The notes below the pieces were generated by a model, which worked only from the letters and a program-made list of their open reading frames with translations, made no database searches and was not told where the DNA came from. This document shows positions 33,080 through 44,350 of a stretch of DNA of 64,000 bases, piece by piece; positions within the stretch are counted from its first letter, which is position 1, and every line of letters starts with the position of its first letter. A program made the position numbers and the translations under genes. This stretch comes from Hydra vulgaris (lineage: Eukaryota; Cnidaria; Hydrozoa; Anthoathecata; Hydridae): contig NC_088920.1 of NCBI RefSeq assembly GCF_038396675.1, forward strand, positions 22,486,001 to 22,550,000. The letters are read 5' to 3'.

Positions 33080-34280
33080 ATTTTTAATTTTTTAATTATA
33101 AATTAATATTTCTATATTTAATAAAATAAATGAAACAAGTGTACAGCGCACACCCCTCTTTAACTAAAAAAAATAAAGAAAATTTTTTTTTTTATAGTAA
33201 CAATTATAATTATTTTAAAATGAGCTAACAGTTTAAAACTTGAATTAGGCTTTTTGCACCAGGTATAACCTAGTAGCTAAAGTTGAAGACCACAACAAAT
33301 TTTGCTTTTGAAAAAAAAATCTTTTCACTGCTATTCGTGAATTTTGGCTAGGTTGAGGAGTTTGTTGAATAGAGTGGTGGTTGTTACCCACATCCTAAAA
33401 TAAAAAGATGTTGAATCCTTAAAAATAATTGTAACTTTAGCAAACGAAATAAATTTGTATATTTCAGTTTTTGATTAGTATATTTCATTTTTCAAAAAAT
33501 GAAATATTCTAATTTATTTGATATGTTTTTAATTATTTTTAATTTGATATGTTTGACTGTTTAGCAAACAAAATTAATTAGTATATTTCATTTTTTGATA
33601 TTTCATTAAACATATTTCATTACTAAAAAATAATCAGTGTTGTATATTTTGGAAAATTTTCATCAAAATCCCGCCCACCCCAAGCTTATTAAGACCCCCA
33701 TGTTTATTAATTTTTACTTCTTATCAGCAACAACAACTAAAAAATCGGCCTTAAAAATTAGAAAAGAATTATTTCAATCATTTGATAAAAATAAAATTTC
33801 TATTTTTTACCAAAGAATAAAGCTTATAGCATCGTATACCCTATTGAATTATTATAAAACAGCTGTTAGAAAATGCGCAATAAACCGCAAGCCATGATAG
33901 AATTAAATAGCTTAATGCGTGTTTTGTAAAAAATATTAGTTTAGATTTATAAACTGAAATTTTTTATAAAAATACTTATACTGTAAGATAAAAAATTTCC
34001 CCCCTCCATTTATTAAAACGCCTTCATATTAAAAAAAAGTTTTATTAGATCTAAACTAAAACTCCCAACCCACTTCCCCCTTGTTTGTTCTCCCCTCCCT
34101 TGTATTAAGGACTCGACTGTACCTGGTATACCAGACTTGATATGACTATTATTGCAAGCTTTATGACTTGTGAAACCTTTATAAAAGTTTCATTATTTGC
34201 TTTATCTGTTTTGCAAGTTTCATCACTTGCGGTAACTATTTCAAAAGTTTCATTAGAAGTAATATTAATATAATGTGTTA
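33080..34280. other. AT-rich noncoding DNA with short local repeats
   Basis: Several copies of TATTTCATTTTTTGA-like sequence at 33465-33625, and about 48-bp imperfect direct repeats containing CAAAAGTTTCATTA at 34160-34260. No supported gene. Confidence 0.45.
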
Positions 34281-34344
34281 CATATTACACTTCAAGGAAA
34301 GATCAACTCTCCTGCTACAACATCAACAACAAGCTGCAACTTTT

Positions 34345-34960
34345 TCATGTTGTAGTCAACAGCTTCAGTATCAGTATCATCTTTATTCCATAAAGAAACA
34401 GAGTAAACTTATGTTTTTTGTGTTTTGTATTTTTAAGTTTTTCTATTCTACCATCATACATGACATACTTTAAATACTCACTATCTAACCATTCATGGCA
34501 AAGTTTTTCCCCAACAATTCTATCTGACATTAAAACATTAAAGTCATCAAGTTGCTTGGTAGACAATGTATATAAACTCTTTAACTTGTCGTAAAAAAGT
34601 TCACGCAACTGTCATTTTAACTTTCTTTTGTCTTTTTCATCTAATTTTTTGGCGTTTGCATGCATGCTTTTTTGAAATCTCTGTTCGTATATCATTATTC
34701 TTCATTCGATTTTTCATCCTCTTTTTGCTGTGTGAATAGACCACATAACTGCATTTTCTCCAGATAATTGATCTAAACTATCTAAGAAATTTAAAGTTTG
34801 ATTCTTTTTTTTATCCTTATTTGCATGAAACATTCCCATAAACTCTTCACTATCTATATTGTGAAGCCTTGCAGTTACTATCTCTTCCTTGAGAGTCTGG
34901 TTAATAAAAAGAGAGAAATAATTTAATTTATTTATGACTTATGACATCTTCCTCTGCAAA
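34345..34960 (-). pseudogene. Unrecognised coding relic
   Basis: Minus-strand frames read coherent, charged, helical protein: TARLHNIDSEEFMGMFHANK, QTLNFLDSLDQLSGENAVMW, then KLDEKDKRKLKQ-like and LRELFYDKLKSLYTLSTKQL, IVGEKLCHEWLDSEYLKY. Frame changes and stops separate the pieces. I do not recognise the family; it may be a transposon-encoded protein. Confidence 0.35.
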
Positions 34961-36310
34961 AAGACAAGCAGAAGTCATTTTGATAAGGTGTTTATCAATC
35001 AAGCCCAATTTTTTTATTGGATCTAAAATATTTGGTTCAAGGTCATTTTAAAAAATGAATCCTAATTTGATTTACAACCTATTTTTTAAGCTTTAAAATT
35101 GTGTATTATCCTACTGAAATAATATGTTTCCAACTTTTAATAAAGATCTCCAACTATAGCTCTCAAAAAATTAGTAGTTTGTTCCTTTCGTGTAATGCTT
35201 TGTCTCAGCATTTTCAATTTGTATGGTGTGGTTTTCAATTTTGCCCGCACTGTTGCTAATGTTTTTCAATGTATGCTGGATTTGACAGAAAGCTGAGAAG
35301 TTAAATAAGAAAACCTGGTTTTCAAACTTTTCTAGGGCTCATTTCTCCTCTTGTTCATGCCAATTCTGTATATTTTTAATAGAATGAATGAAAATAAACT
35401 AATTTATCATTACTTAGTTATGATAAATTAGTTACGTGCTCAAGTGATGAATAATCTAAACTACTTGAAACAGTAGTAAGAAAACTACTCGGAGGAGGAC
35501 TGGAAAGATGGGGAAGATTGGTGCTTTGATGATGTAAAGGTTTAAAAGATTTGTGGTTTATAAATAATTTAATAAATTTGTCATTGACTTGGTGAATAGT
35601 TTTAATAAATAACTTACCACTTTTAATAAATAAAAAAAGGTACATGCTCATTTTTACAACAACTGCATGTTTTGGCAGGTAATAAGAAGGGTATTTGTAC
35701 TGTTAAGCGGTCAAAAATAATTTTTTGGCTTGTTGTGCTTTTGTGTGGAGGCTTGCTTTTAATATATGCATAGCGAATATTTATTGGTTTCATTACATAC
35801 ATCGACTATCTTATAGCCTGCAGCTACAAGGGAGTATTGCTAAATCAAGTATCTTATAGCCTGCTGCTACAAGAAAGTGTAAAAATAGAAAAATATTTTA
35901 CTGGTAGGTACGTTTAAATCTGGCCTTAACGGAGCCGTTTTCTTCATCAAAATTTTGTGCCACACTTTTTTCAGTATTTTTAAGAGTGGCATAATATGAA
36001 CATGTTTTTCTGTGTTATTTTTTTAGAAATTTGTATCAACAAAGATTTTTTTTGAGTACTAGAATAGTTTAACTTTAATTCTGTACGAAAATTTTTTTTC
36101 AAAATTTCGTTCATAATGAATTTGTTGTTGTTTAAAACTTCCTTGTTGTTTGTGCATCAGGTATGCATTGAAGGAATGCTGAGAATTTTTTCTAATATAT
36201 TCAGACATCAGCAAAAATCATTTTTCTTGCTACATTCCAAATTTTATGAAAAAAAACCAACCGCAGACACCCTACTCACTCACCCAAAATAGGTACTTTT
36301 TTTTATTTGA
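34961..36310. other. No supported gene
   Basis: AT-rich sequence with one short hydrophobic/proline-serine frame (35418-35651, minus) that has no support beyond being open, and a 30-bp direct repeat around 35810-35875 (ATCTTATAGCCTGCWGCTACAA). Ends at the P-element target duplication. Confidence 0.4.
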
Positions 36311-36318
36311 GTTCCGCT

Positions 36319-39004
36319 CATGGCTATCTTTATAGTAACAGGCCGTGTAAACAAAATGTGTGATAAACTGGGGGCCATTGAAGAATACAGCTGATTTATG
36401 TATCATATTAAATATCCGTTTTTAATAAATTCTTTTGAATGAGAAAACACAGATTTAACATTATTCAAGTAAAAAACAAGTTTAATAATCCTAACTTAGT
36501 AATAAATAAGTTAAATCTGTGAAGTAAATGTTTTATTAGCGAAACTAGATTAGATAATTTTGATACAAAATAGATAAAATTATAAATTAAAAAAAATTAT
36601 TTTAAATTAAAAACAGTTGGTTTATAATACATTCATTGAGAAACGATACGAGTCTAGAAGGAATGTACAAGGGAGACAAAAATAAAATGAGTTTAGTAGA
36701 TAATATGTTCACAAAATCATTAGATTAAGTACAAATACAAATATGAAAAAATATAAAAGTATATTTACTTTGACAGCTTCATATGTTTTTGCTTTGGGTT
36801 CTTTTAATGATCTGGGATTATACAAAATACTATGGTTATTAAACAAAATATTACATAAAATAACTCAGGATTTTTTTCATTCTGAAACCATAAAAATCAG
36901 AAATTGACATAAATATATATCATGACTTTCGACATACTTTATCAGTAAGTGGATAAAACATGGCATAACAAAACACGGTCCATTGACAGGCATTGTCAAA
37001 TGGTATGTTAAGACCTCCATGATTAATTTCTTTAACGTAGTTGCCGTATTTTTCATAATAAAATTTTGTTCCTTTGTCTGTTTCTGTTTTTGTAACATAC
37101 CCTGATTGTAAATTAGGGCTTTTTTAACATTTACATCCAGCTTTTCTTACAGATCAGGTAATTCATGAAAAACAGTAGATGAATCATCATCTAATAAAAA
37201 CTTGCACTTTTCACAACCATGACCTGCTTCGTTTTCTGCAACTTCATCTATATTTAAACCCACTTGCAAAAATATTTTGGTTTTAAATATTCTGACTTTT
37301 TCTAAAATTTGCTGAGTGTTTATAAGTAAGTCCCACCTGACCCTTTTCTCTAAAGGGTCTGTTGTAAATTTACCAAGTACCGCGTATCTAAATCCAGAGT
37401 TAAGAAGGTACTTGACAAGAGCAATCATACCTGAACATGTATGCCAAAGTGCTGTCCCTGTATCACTTGTGAGCTGACACTGACGTTGACCTTGAATACC
37501 AATCATTTTCTGCGCTGTAGATGCAATTTTTTTTAATAAAGTTATTCTTTCATCATTTTCTGTAGATATAACAGCATATCATCATCACGATAACGTAAGT
37601 CTGATTATGGTCCTTTAACATTAACAATCTTCCAAAACCTTGATATAATTTCAATAAATTGTATGGTACCATCTGAACTACTTATGTTAGAACATGTCTT
37701 CAGTGCAGCTAATGTTTTGTCACGAAATATACGGAGACAAGTAGATACCAAACTGAAACCAACATAAAACTTAGAATGGTTGATGCTAATTAGTCAGGTT
37801 TGTTTACCGCCTTTCCTAATAAAGACCCAGAGCAATATGTAAGAGAAGGCTTTACGTAGACTTCATCGATTCATAAAATACATTTTTTTCATAAACGTTC
37901 TTCGCTTTTTTAGATATCTCACTGATGAACTTAAAATCATCAAGAGAAGAATTAATTATTGATGTAAGCTTTTTAAGAAGTAAAATACTTGGAAGCTGGT
38001 AGTTTGTTATGTAGGGATCTTGAAAAAAGAATAATACTTAAAACCACGAAAAATCATTTCAGGATTATACTTTTTTGTTTCAATGATAACAGAATACATT
38101 GCATCAAAATGTTCCTGGGGTACATAAACTTTGTTGCTTTTCATTAAAGTATTAAGATACCTTCAACATTCTTCAAGTTGTGAATATGATTTAAATTTGG
38201 TTACTCTGTTTTTTGATAAACTTTGGATGGTATTTTTTAAACCACCATGAAATCCTTCAAAGGTCAAATCATTCTTAATCTTTATCAAAACTCTGGGTAT
38301 TGATGTATTTTTTTCAAAATCAGTAAACTGAATGCATTGCGTATTGTTGGTGAAGTACCAAATAGAACTTTTCAAAAAATCAAGACTGCCAGTTTCAACC
38401 TTATTTTTAAGATGCTCAAAATTGACTACTTTATTTTATTGATTGATAAGATGGAGTTCATCTGGAATTATACTCCGCACTTTAGACAAAGTTTTATTTA
38501 TTCGAGATGGACCAGGTTTTGTAGAAAAAAGACATTTTTTCACACAAGTAAACAGTGAAGGTGGGTCACGAGGTCTCATTTTATCATGTCTAATTATTTT
38601 TATATAACTGGGTGTAAAATGACGCTCACATACAACAGTATTGTCACTATCAGGTATATTATCCCGTTGTATTAAAGTAATCCATCGAGCCCGTTCTTTT
38701 TTATCAGTTGGTAACCAAAACATCTTTTCTTTATTTACTTTATTATAGTTGCCATTGCAACTCATCACACAACATTTCTTTGGCATTCTTAAAATTTTAT
38801 ACCAACTATAAAAACAATCGATACGTTTCTATTTTATACAATATAGAGTAAGTACAACGATTTACTTTGAAAAAAAATTTTCATCAATTAAATTCTACAA
38901 GTGAACTTCCTAACTTTCGCTTTTTTAACATTGAATAAAACTGGCTCCCAGTTTATTGCACATTTTGTTCGTTTACACGGCCTGTTAATATAAAGATAGC
39001 CATG
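36319..39004 (-). mobile_element. P element (THAP9-related) with 8-bp target duplication
   Basis: A 2686-bp element. The ends are CATGGCTATCTTTATAGTAA and its complement, and the inverted repeats extend about 60 bp with one small gap. The flanks are GTTCCGCT (36311-36318) and ATTCCGCT (39005-39012), a 7/8 match to the 8-bp duplications made by P elements. It encodes a THAP transposase on the minus strand, now interrupted. Confidence 0.92.
36877..38786 (-). pseudogene. P-element (THAP9-like) transposase, interrupted
   Basis: Starts at 38786 with an intact THAP domain: MPKKCCVMSC, then a Trp in ERARWITLIQ, VVCERHF, and the RPRDPPSLF terminus. Later pieces in shifting frames match P transposase: VLIKIKNDLTFEGFHGGLKN, then CSGMIALVKYLLNSGFRY followed by LGKFTTDPLEKR. 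The latter is the 'FTTDPLE' signature of the P/THAP9 C-terminal half. A final cysteine-rich segment follows (GHGCEKCKFL) and VNGPCFVMPCF near the end. Multiple stops and frameshifts prevent a full product. By family knowledge the THAP domain binds DNA and the RNase-H fold with GTP cofactor catalyses transposition. Confidence 0.88.
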
Positions 39005-39196
39005 ATTCCGCTATAAACACGGGTAGTAAGGGGAGGGAGCATCATAATAAACATTTGAACATTAATAATGTTTAAATGTATATAATGATATAAAACAATA
39101 TTGAATAGTATATATAGCATAAAAAATATAAAAAAATGTAAAAAAAAATTTAAATTGCAATAAAAAATAAAAGTTTTATTTGAAAAAACCTAGACT

Positions 39197-40690
39197 TTGA
39201 ATATGTTAATGTGTGTTATAGACGCCCTTTTAACGCCCTGCATACATTTTTTATATATCCTTGTTCAGCTAAAGCTAGCAAAAGTTGTTCTTATTTTTAA
39301 AAGCGGAGATGATTCTATAGCTTCTAACTACAGGTCTATTTCTACTTTATCATGCATTTCAAAAAAAATAGAGCGCATAATGCACAACAAGCTTTACAAC
39401 TATCTGGTAAACCACCACCTGCTAAATAATAACCAATATGGTTTTCAAAAACACCATTCAACAGAACACGCTGTAGCCAAACTTGTCAACAATAAATACA
39501 GTCTTATGGTTTTTCTCGATCTTTCAAAATCGTTTGACACAGTTGACCACAAAATTCTTCTTTATAAACTGCATAGTTATTGAATAAGAAATAGCAATTT
39601 AAAATGGTTTCGCTCTAACCTTAATAATAGGAAACAAGCTTTATCATATAACAACACTGTAACACGATTTGAAAACATTAACTGTGGGGTTCCACAAGGA
39701 TCAATTCTTAATCCATTTTTTATTTTTTTTTCCTTGTTTGCATTTACGATATCTTCTTATCTTCCAACATACTTAACTTTGTCCTTCTTGCTGATGATAC
39801 GCAAGTATTCTTTAGCCACACAAACATTAGCCTATTATTTAACACTTAATTAAGAACTTGAGAACCTGAACGAATGCTAACAAACACTTTCTAAATGTCG
39901 AAAAAAGTAAATATATTCTTTTTACACAATTATCAAAATCTAAAACCCTCCCTTTTAAAACTACCTGATTTACTAATTGATAAACTAAACTTAAACGAGA
40001 ATACTTAATCAAGTTTTTAGGCGTAATTCTTAATAAACATATTAGCTCGAATATTCATATCAAAGTAATAGAAAAAAAATATCTAAAATTATTGGTATAA
40101 TGTATAAAACAATACATCTCCTGAACACAAATTGTTTAAAAAATATTTATTATATATTCATAGCTACATCAGCTACTGCAACGTTATTTGGGCAAGTCAA
40201 AGTTAAATACCATCTACAAAATACAAAGACGAGCAAGTCGCTTGATATTAAATGCAAATAAATACGCTACTGAGAAAAATTGGAGTGCCTAATGTCTATG
40301 AAATAAATATTCTTAATTAGACCACTACTGAGAAAAACTGGAGTGCCTAATGTCTATGAAATAATTATTCTTAATTTACTTATTTTTATGTTTAAGTTCA
40401 AAAATGGTATGCTACCAAGCATTTTCCAAACATACCTTTTTTTCCTTAAACCACATATACGAAACTAAAGACTAAATAAATAATTTATTTATACCAAAGA
40501 CGTTGTTGAAACGAGCTGATTTTCGATGTCTTGCGGAGGGCCACGCTTATGGAGGGCCGCGGATATGGAACTTGCTTTTAACAAGTAATATAAAAACTTT
40601 AACTTCAACTCAACATTTTAAAGGTGCAACAAAACAATACTTATTTGATTTTGATACAAAGCAATTACTATCCTTTTGTTTAAAGTTTTG
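39197..40690 (+). pseudogene. Non-LTR retrotransposon reverse transcriptase, decayed
   Basis: Reads AKVVLIFKSGD, then NYRSISTLSCISKKIERIM, NQYGFQKHHSTEHAV and VFLDLSKSFDTVDHKIL (catalytic FD), GVPQGSIL, and LLADDTQVFF (the A/FADD box, about 39787). Near the end, GPRIWNLL and KGATKQYLF form the typical C-terminus of Jockey/CR1-type LINEs. Frame changes occur at about 39580, 39720 and 39900. The upstream endonuclease part is missing, as in a 5'-truncated insertion. Confidence 0.9.
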
Positions 40691-40892
40691 ATTATTTTAA
40701 TTATTTAACGTCTTATAAATTGACATAACATCTTAATTATATTGTATGGTACTTAAAACATGTTTGATATTATTCTATTTTACAATAATAACGCAATTTG
40801 TAAATGTAATATTTATTATATCTTACGCAATTTTTTAATGGAATATAAAACAGATTTATTTTGTTTTGTATGTATATATGAACGGACATATA

Positions 40893-40969
<77 letters not shown>
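40893..40969. repeat. (TG)n microsatellite
   Basis: About 76 bp of pure TG, followed by a short degenerate extension to 40997. Confidence 0.97.
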
Positions 40970-40973
<4 letters not shown>

Positions 40974-41247
40974 ATTTGTGTGTGTGTATGCGTGTGTAAT
41001 AAAATTAAAAGTAGAATAAAATAGAAAAATAAAATAATATTATTAATAATAAAAAAATATTAATTTGTTTTTCTTTATTTCTGCAAATAGTAAATCAGAT
41101 TTCTCTTTAGTTTCTTTTTTCCTTTTTCATTTTTATCGGCTGATTTTTTTAGTTATATTAACGTGGCTGTATGATAAGATCATGTCTTCTGCCAGCTCCG
41201 GTCGAAACATTAATATTATATTTTTATGTTGTAAAAACATTGTAAAA

Positions 41248-41274
41248 GCTTATTTTTTAATGACGAAAAAAAAA

Positions 41275-41352
<78 letters not shown>

Positions 41353-41381
41353 TTTTTTTTTTCGTGATTAAAAAATAAGCT
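41248..41381. repeat. Palindrome with a (TA)n centre
   Basis: AGCTTATTTTTTAATGACG plus the following A run and TGA (41248-41278) is the near-exact reverse complement of 41350-41381. About 70 bp of TA lie between. The whole 134 bp could form one long hairpin. Confidence 0.92.
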
Positions 41382-41689
41382 ATTCCATAAATTTGATTCA
41401 AGCCCAGATTCTTGTATGTGTTTTTTTGATGAATATCAATATTTATTGACTTTTCAAAGAAGTGTACTCATCCTGTGTAATTAAAAAGCGTTTTCTAATT
41501 GCCACGCCAGCCGCAAACTTTTAACTGACTGCATTGCTTGCTTGTGATTTTTTGGAAAATCATAATCTTTTTCATACATAGCATATCAAATGAAAGTGCT
41601 GTTAACAATGGCGTGAAAACTAAATCCATCAAGTGCTGTAAGTCTTGAAATAACTTTTTCAATTGTGTGCTTTAAAAAAAAAATGAAAT

Positions 41690-41890
41690 CTTAGGCTTCT
41701 TTGATTCTGTTGCAGCTTTTGTTGTCAACTTTACCTGTGTTTTTTTTTTTGATTCCATGTTTTTTGTTTAGGTGATACCACATTCCAGTTGTAGAACTTT
41801 ATTATTTACTGGTATTTCCACTTATTTTGCAAGTCACTGTTTTCCCTTGTTTAAGGTGTAGTGTTTCCAAACGTCTGACATTTTGACCGA
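41690..41890 (-). pseudogene. BED zinc-finger relic (hAT)
   Basis: Minus-strand translation gives KTVTCKISGNT, then SSTTGMWYHLNKKHGIKKK, a BED finger with one Cys lost. It is oriented opposite to the hAT fragment at 42080. Confidence 0.5.
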
Positions 41891-42079
41891 AAGCAAATCA
41901 AATTGATTCATTAATGCAACAATAAATATATCACAAGAAAGTTGTATGTCTTTCTTAAAATGTTCACACAAAACTTAACCAACAGAACAAGTTTTCAAAC
42001 AAAAAACAGCATCGGAAAGTGATTAATAAAGTTTTTTATTGATTACGCTATTTCAAACTTTTTAAATATTTTAAAGCAT

Positions 42080-42343
42080 TTGCCTGCTGATTTGCCAATG
42101 TACTGCGTGAACGACCAGGCAAGAAACATGAAACTTGCAGTCAAATTGTCAAAGCGCCTTGACCAACACTTGTGCAACATTCATATTTTGCAATGTGCAG
42201 TTCGAGACTCATTTGGAATGACGGCTGGAATGGATGATGCGTTGCAAACATGCAAAGATTTGGCTTCTTTAACTCACCAGTCAACAGTTGCAGCTGAGTT
42301 GCTTGAATCAGAATCAGACGCTCAAGGCTTTAAAATGCTTTAA
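42080..42343 (+). pseudogene. hAT/ZBED transposase core fragment
   Basis: Encodes CVNDQARNMKLAVKLSKRLD, then HLCNIHILQCAVRDSF and CKDLASLTHQSTVAAELL. This matches the 'D...N...A ... C..H.LQ' block in the RNase-H-like domain of hAT transposases. The N- and C-terminal parts, including the dimerisation region, are absent. Confidence 0.75.
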
Positions 42344-42464
42344 AATAACTCTGATTACCATCTTCGTTTTTTAGATATTTTTTATAGAGTTTTATTTGTT
42401 ATAGTCTTTTAGATATTTTTATACAAATAAACGAGGTTTTGATTTTGTACAAGAAAACCGTATA

Positions 42465-42762
42465 CAAGACCGGCGCAATGGGTGTGCGTATGGGGGAGAG
42501 GGGGGGGGAAAGGAAGTGACACCCCCCATCAATAACTTTTTTTTTCATTTAGTCGGCAAATTTGACCCTTTTTGACAAGTAAGTTGATAAATGTAGACCC
42601 TTTAGACAAGTTAGTCGGTAAATTAACACAGTCAGTCGGCAAAAGTCGTTTATGCAGTATACAAATTTTAAAAAACGATGACGTTTTTTTTTTTTTTATG
42701 GTTGGCAAAAGTTCTAATGGCACCCCCTCCCCCAAACGTAATAACTACTCGCGCCGGCCCTG
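42465..42762. mobile_element. hAT-type MITE with CAGGGCCGGCGC-like ends
   Basis: Left end CAAGACCGGCGCAATGG, right end CTCGCGCCGGCCCTG. Flanked by ACCGTATA (42457-42464) and ACAGTATA (42763-42770), 7/8 identical. 298 bp, noncoding, with G- and C-rich runs. Confidence 0.82.
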
Positions 42763-44350
42763 ACAGTATACGTAACATTAAGAATGATATGTGGGTTTAT
42801 GACTGTGATAAAAAAATCATTTTAAGCAATTAAGAAAATTAATACACTATTAGGTGCGGCTGAAAATCATAACTTCTTTTTACAGCAAAATATTATTCAC
42901 AAAGGTATGAAAGAAATGAAAATTACTTTCATTAGTGGGGATTTCTAACAAATTGATTAATTTAAAGCATAGTATAGTAAAAATCATTTATCGAAATTTA
43001 CCCACATAATTTTACGGGTAAAATTTTATCGGTTAAATAATTTTACCGATTTACCGGTAACTTTTCGCTAAAAGCTCAACCCTACTTGATAGGTAGTAAT
43101 ACAAATTTGATTAAAGTTTGTTTGACAAAAACGTTCATTTAGAAAGTTATTATTTTTCAAAATATATTTACTGGTTGAAAAGTAAAAAAATCATTGAAGA
43201 CGGCAAGGGATAAGTTATTTATCCACATATATACAAAACTTAAAATATTAAATACATTTAACTTGTATATATTTAAGACTCTCATTTCAATAATGCTTCA
43301 AATGAAAGTAGCGGTTTACAAAATTGATTATACAGATTGCGGGATTCTGACAGAGATAAAGACGTTGCAACTTGTTTCAACATCTTTATCTCTGTCATTA
43401 ATGTTGGATTAAGACTATCTTATTGAGATAGGTTCGTGATTTATGAGACCGTCAGCTTCAAAACCGGCCCTTTGCACTAAAGCAAATTTTACAGGAAATA
43501 CCTTTTTTTTTGTTCAAATAAAAAATATAAAAAAAAACTTATACACCTCATGTTTAGTCACTAATGAATAGTTTTCTGAGTGAATTTTAGTAATTTTGAT
43601 TATCATTGAATAAAAATATTTAATTAAAGAGCGTTTTTTTCAAAAAGAGCCGGTTTTGATCCAGCCGCTGCACATTTTAACAAAATTTTAATTGTTTTGT
43701 AATTAATTTCGTTGGAACCCATGATTATTTAAAGTCCACCGCAATTTCACACGCTTTTCAGTATATTTACGCTATCTATGGACAATTTTAGAAAACTAAA
43801 ATTCTCCATAGATAGCCCACTAATGATTTCAAAAAGATAAATATATTTCGAAATAATTTTTGCCATGCATTAAATTTCTTTTAAAATGCAATAACGTAAC
43901 TAATTGTTAGTGGTCATAAAAATTGAAGAAATCCCTCCATCACATGTCATATAAGTTTCAGCTACCTGGGTTTCATAGAAGAAAAAACAAAATACTGAAA
44001 AAATTTTTAATGAGAAATTTATTATGGTTTTTGCAATATGATGTTTTATTATAAAGTTTAAATATAATATATGGGACATTCAGCGGGCAGGTGTTATTAA
44101 ATAAATTTATGGTGTGCATAAAATTTCTGCTTAACATGTAACGGCCACAAATACATGAGTGAACAACATTTAAAAGATTAAATTTACTTATAAAATAATT
44201 AGCAAGACAAAAATTATATAGCTTTTTTTTTTATATGCACCTAAAAAAAACATTAAAAAGGCAAGTCAATGTCATAATAAAAAATTCTTTACAATACAAT
44301 TGGGTTAATTATAATTTGTGAATGATTGGTAAATTAATTAAATTAAAATT

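Noticed and set aside
35418-35651. Possible small Pro/Ser-rich secreted protein on the minus strand
   Set aside because: No support beyond an open frame of 77 codons in AT-rich DNA; no splice, motif or composition evidence.
38337-38558. Plus-strand frames inside the P element
   Set aside because: They are antisense shadows of the THAP transposase.
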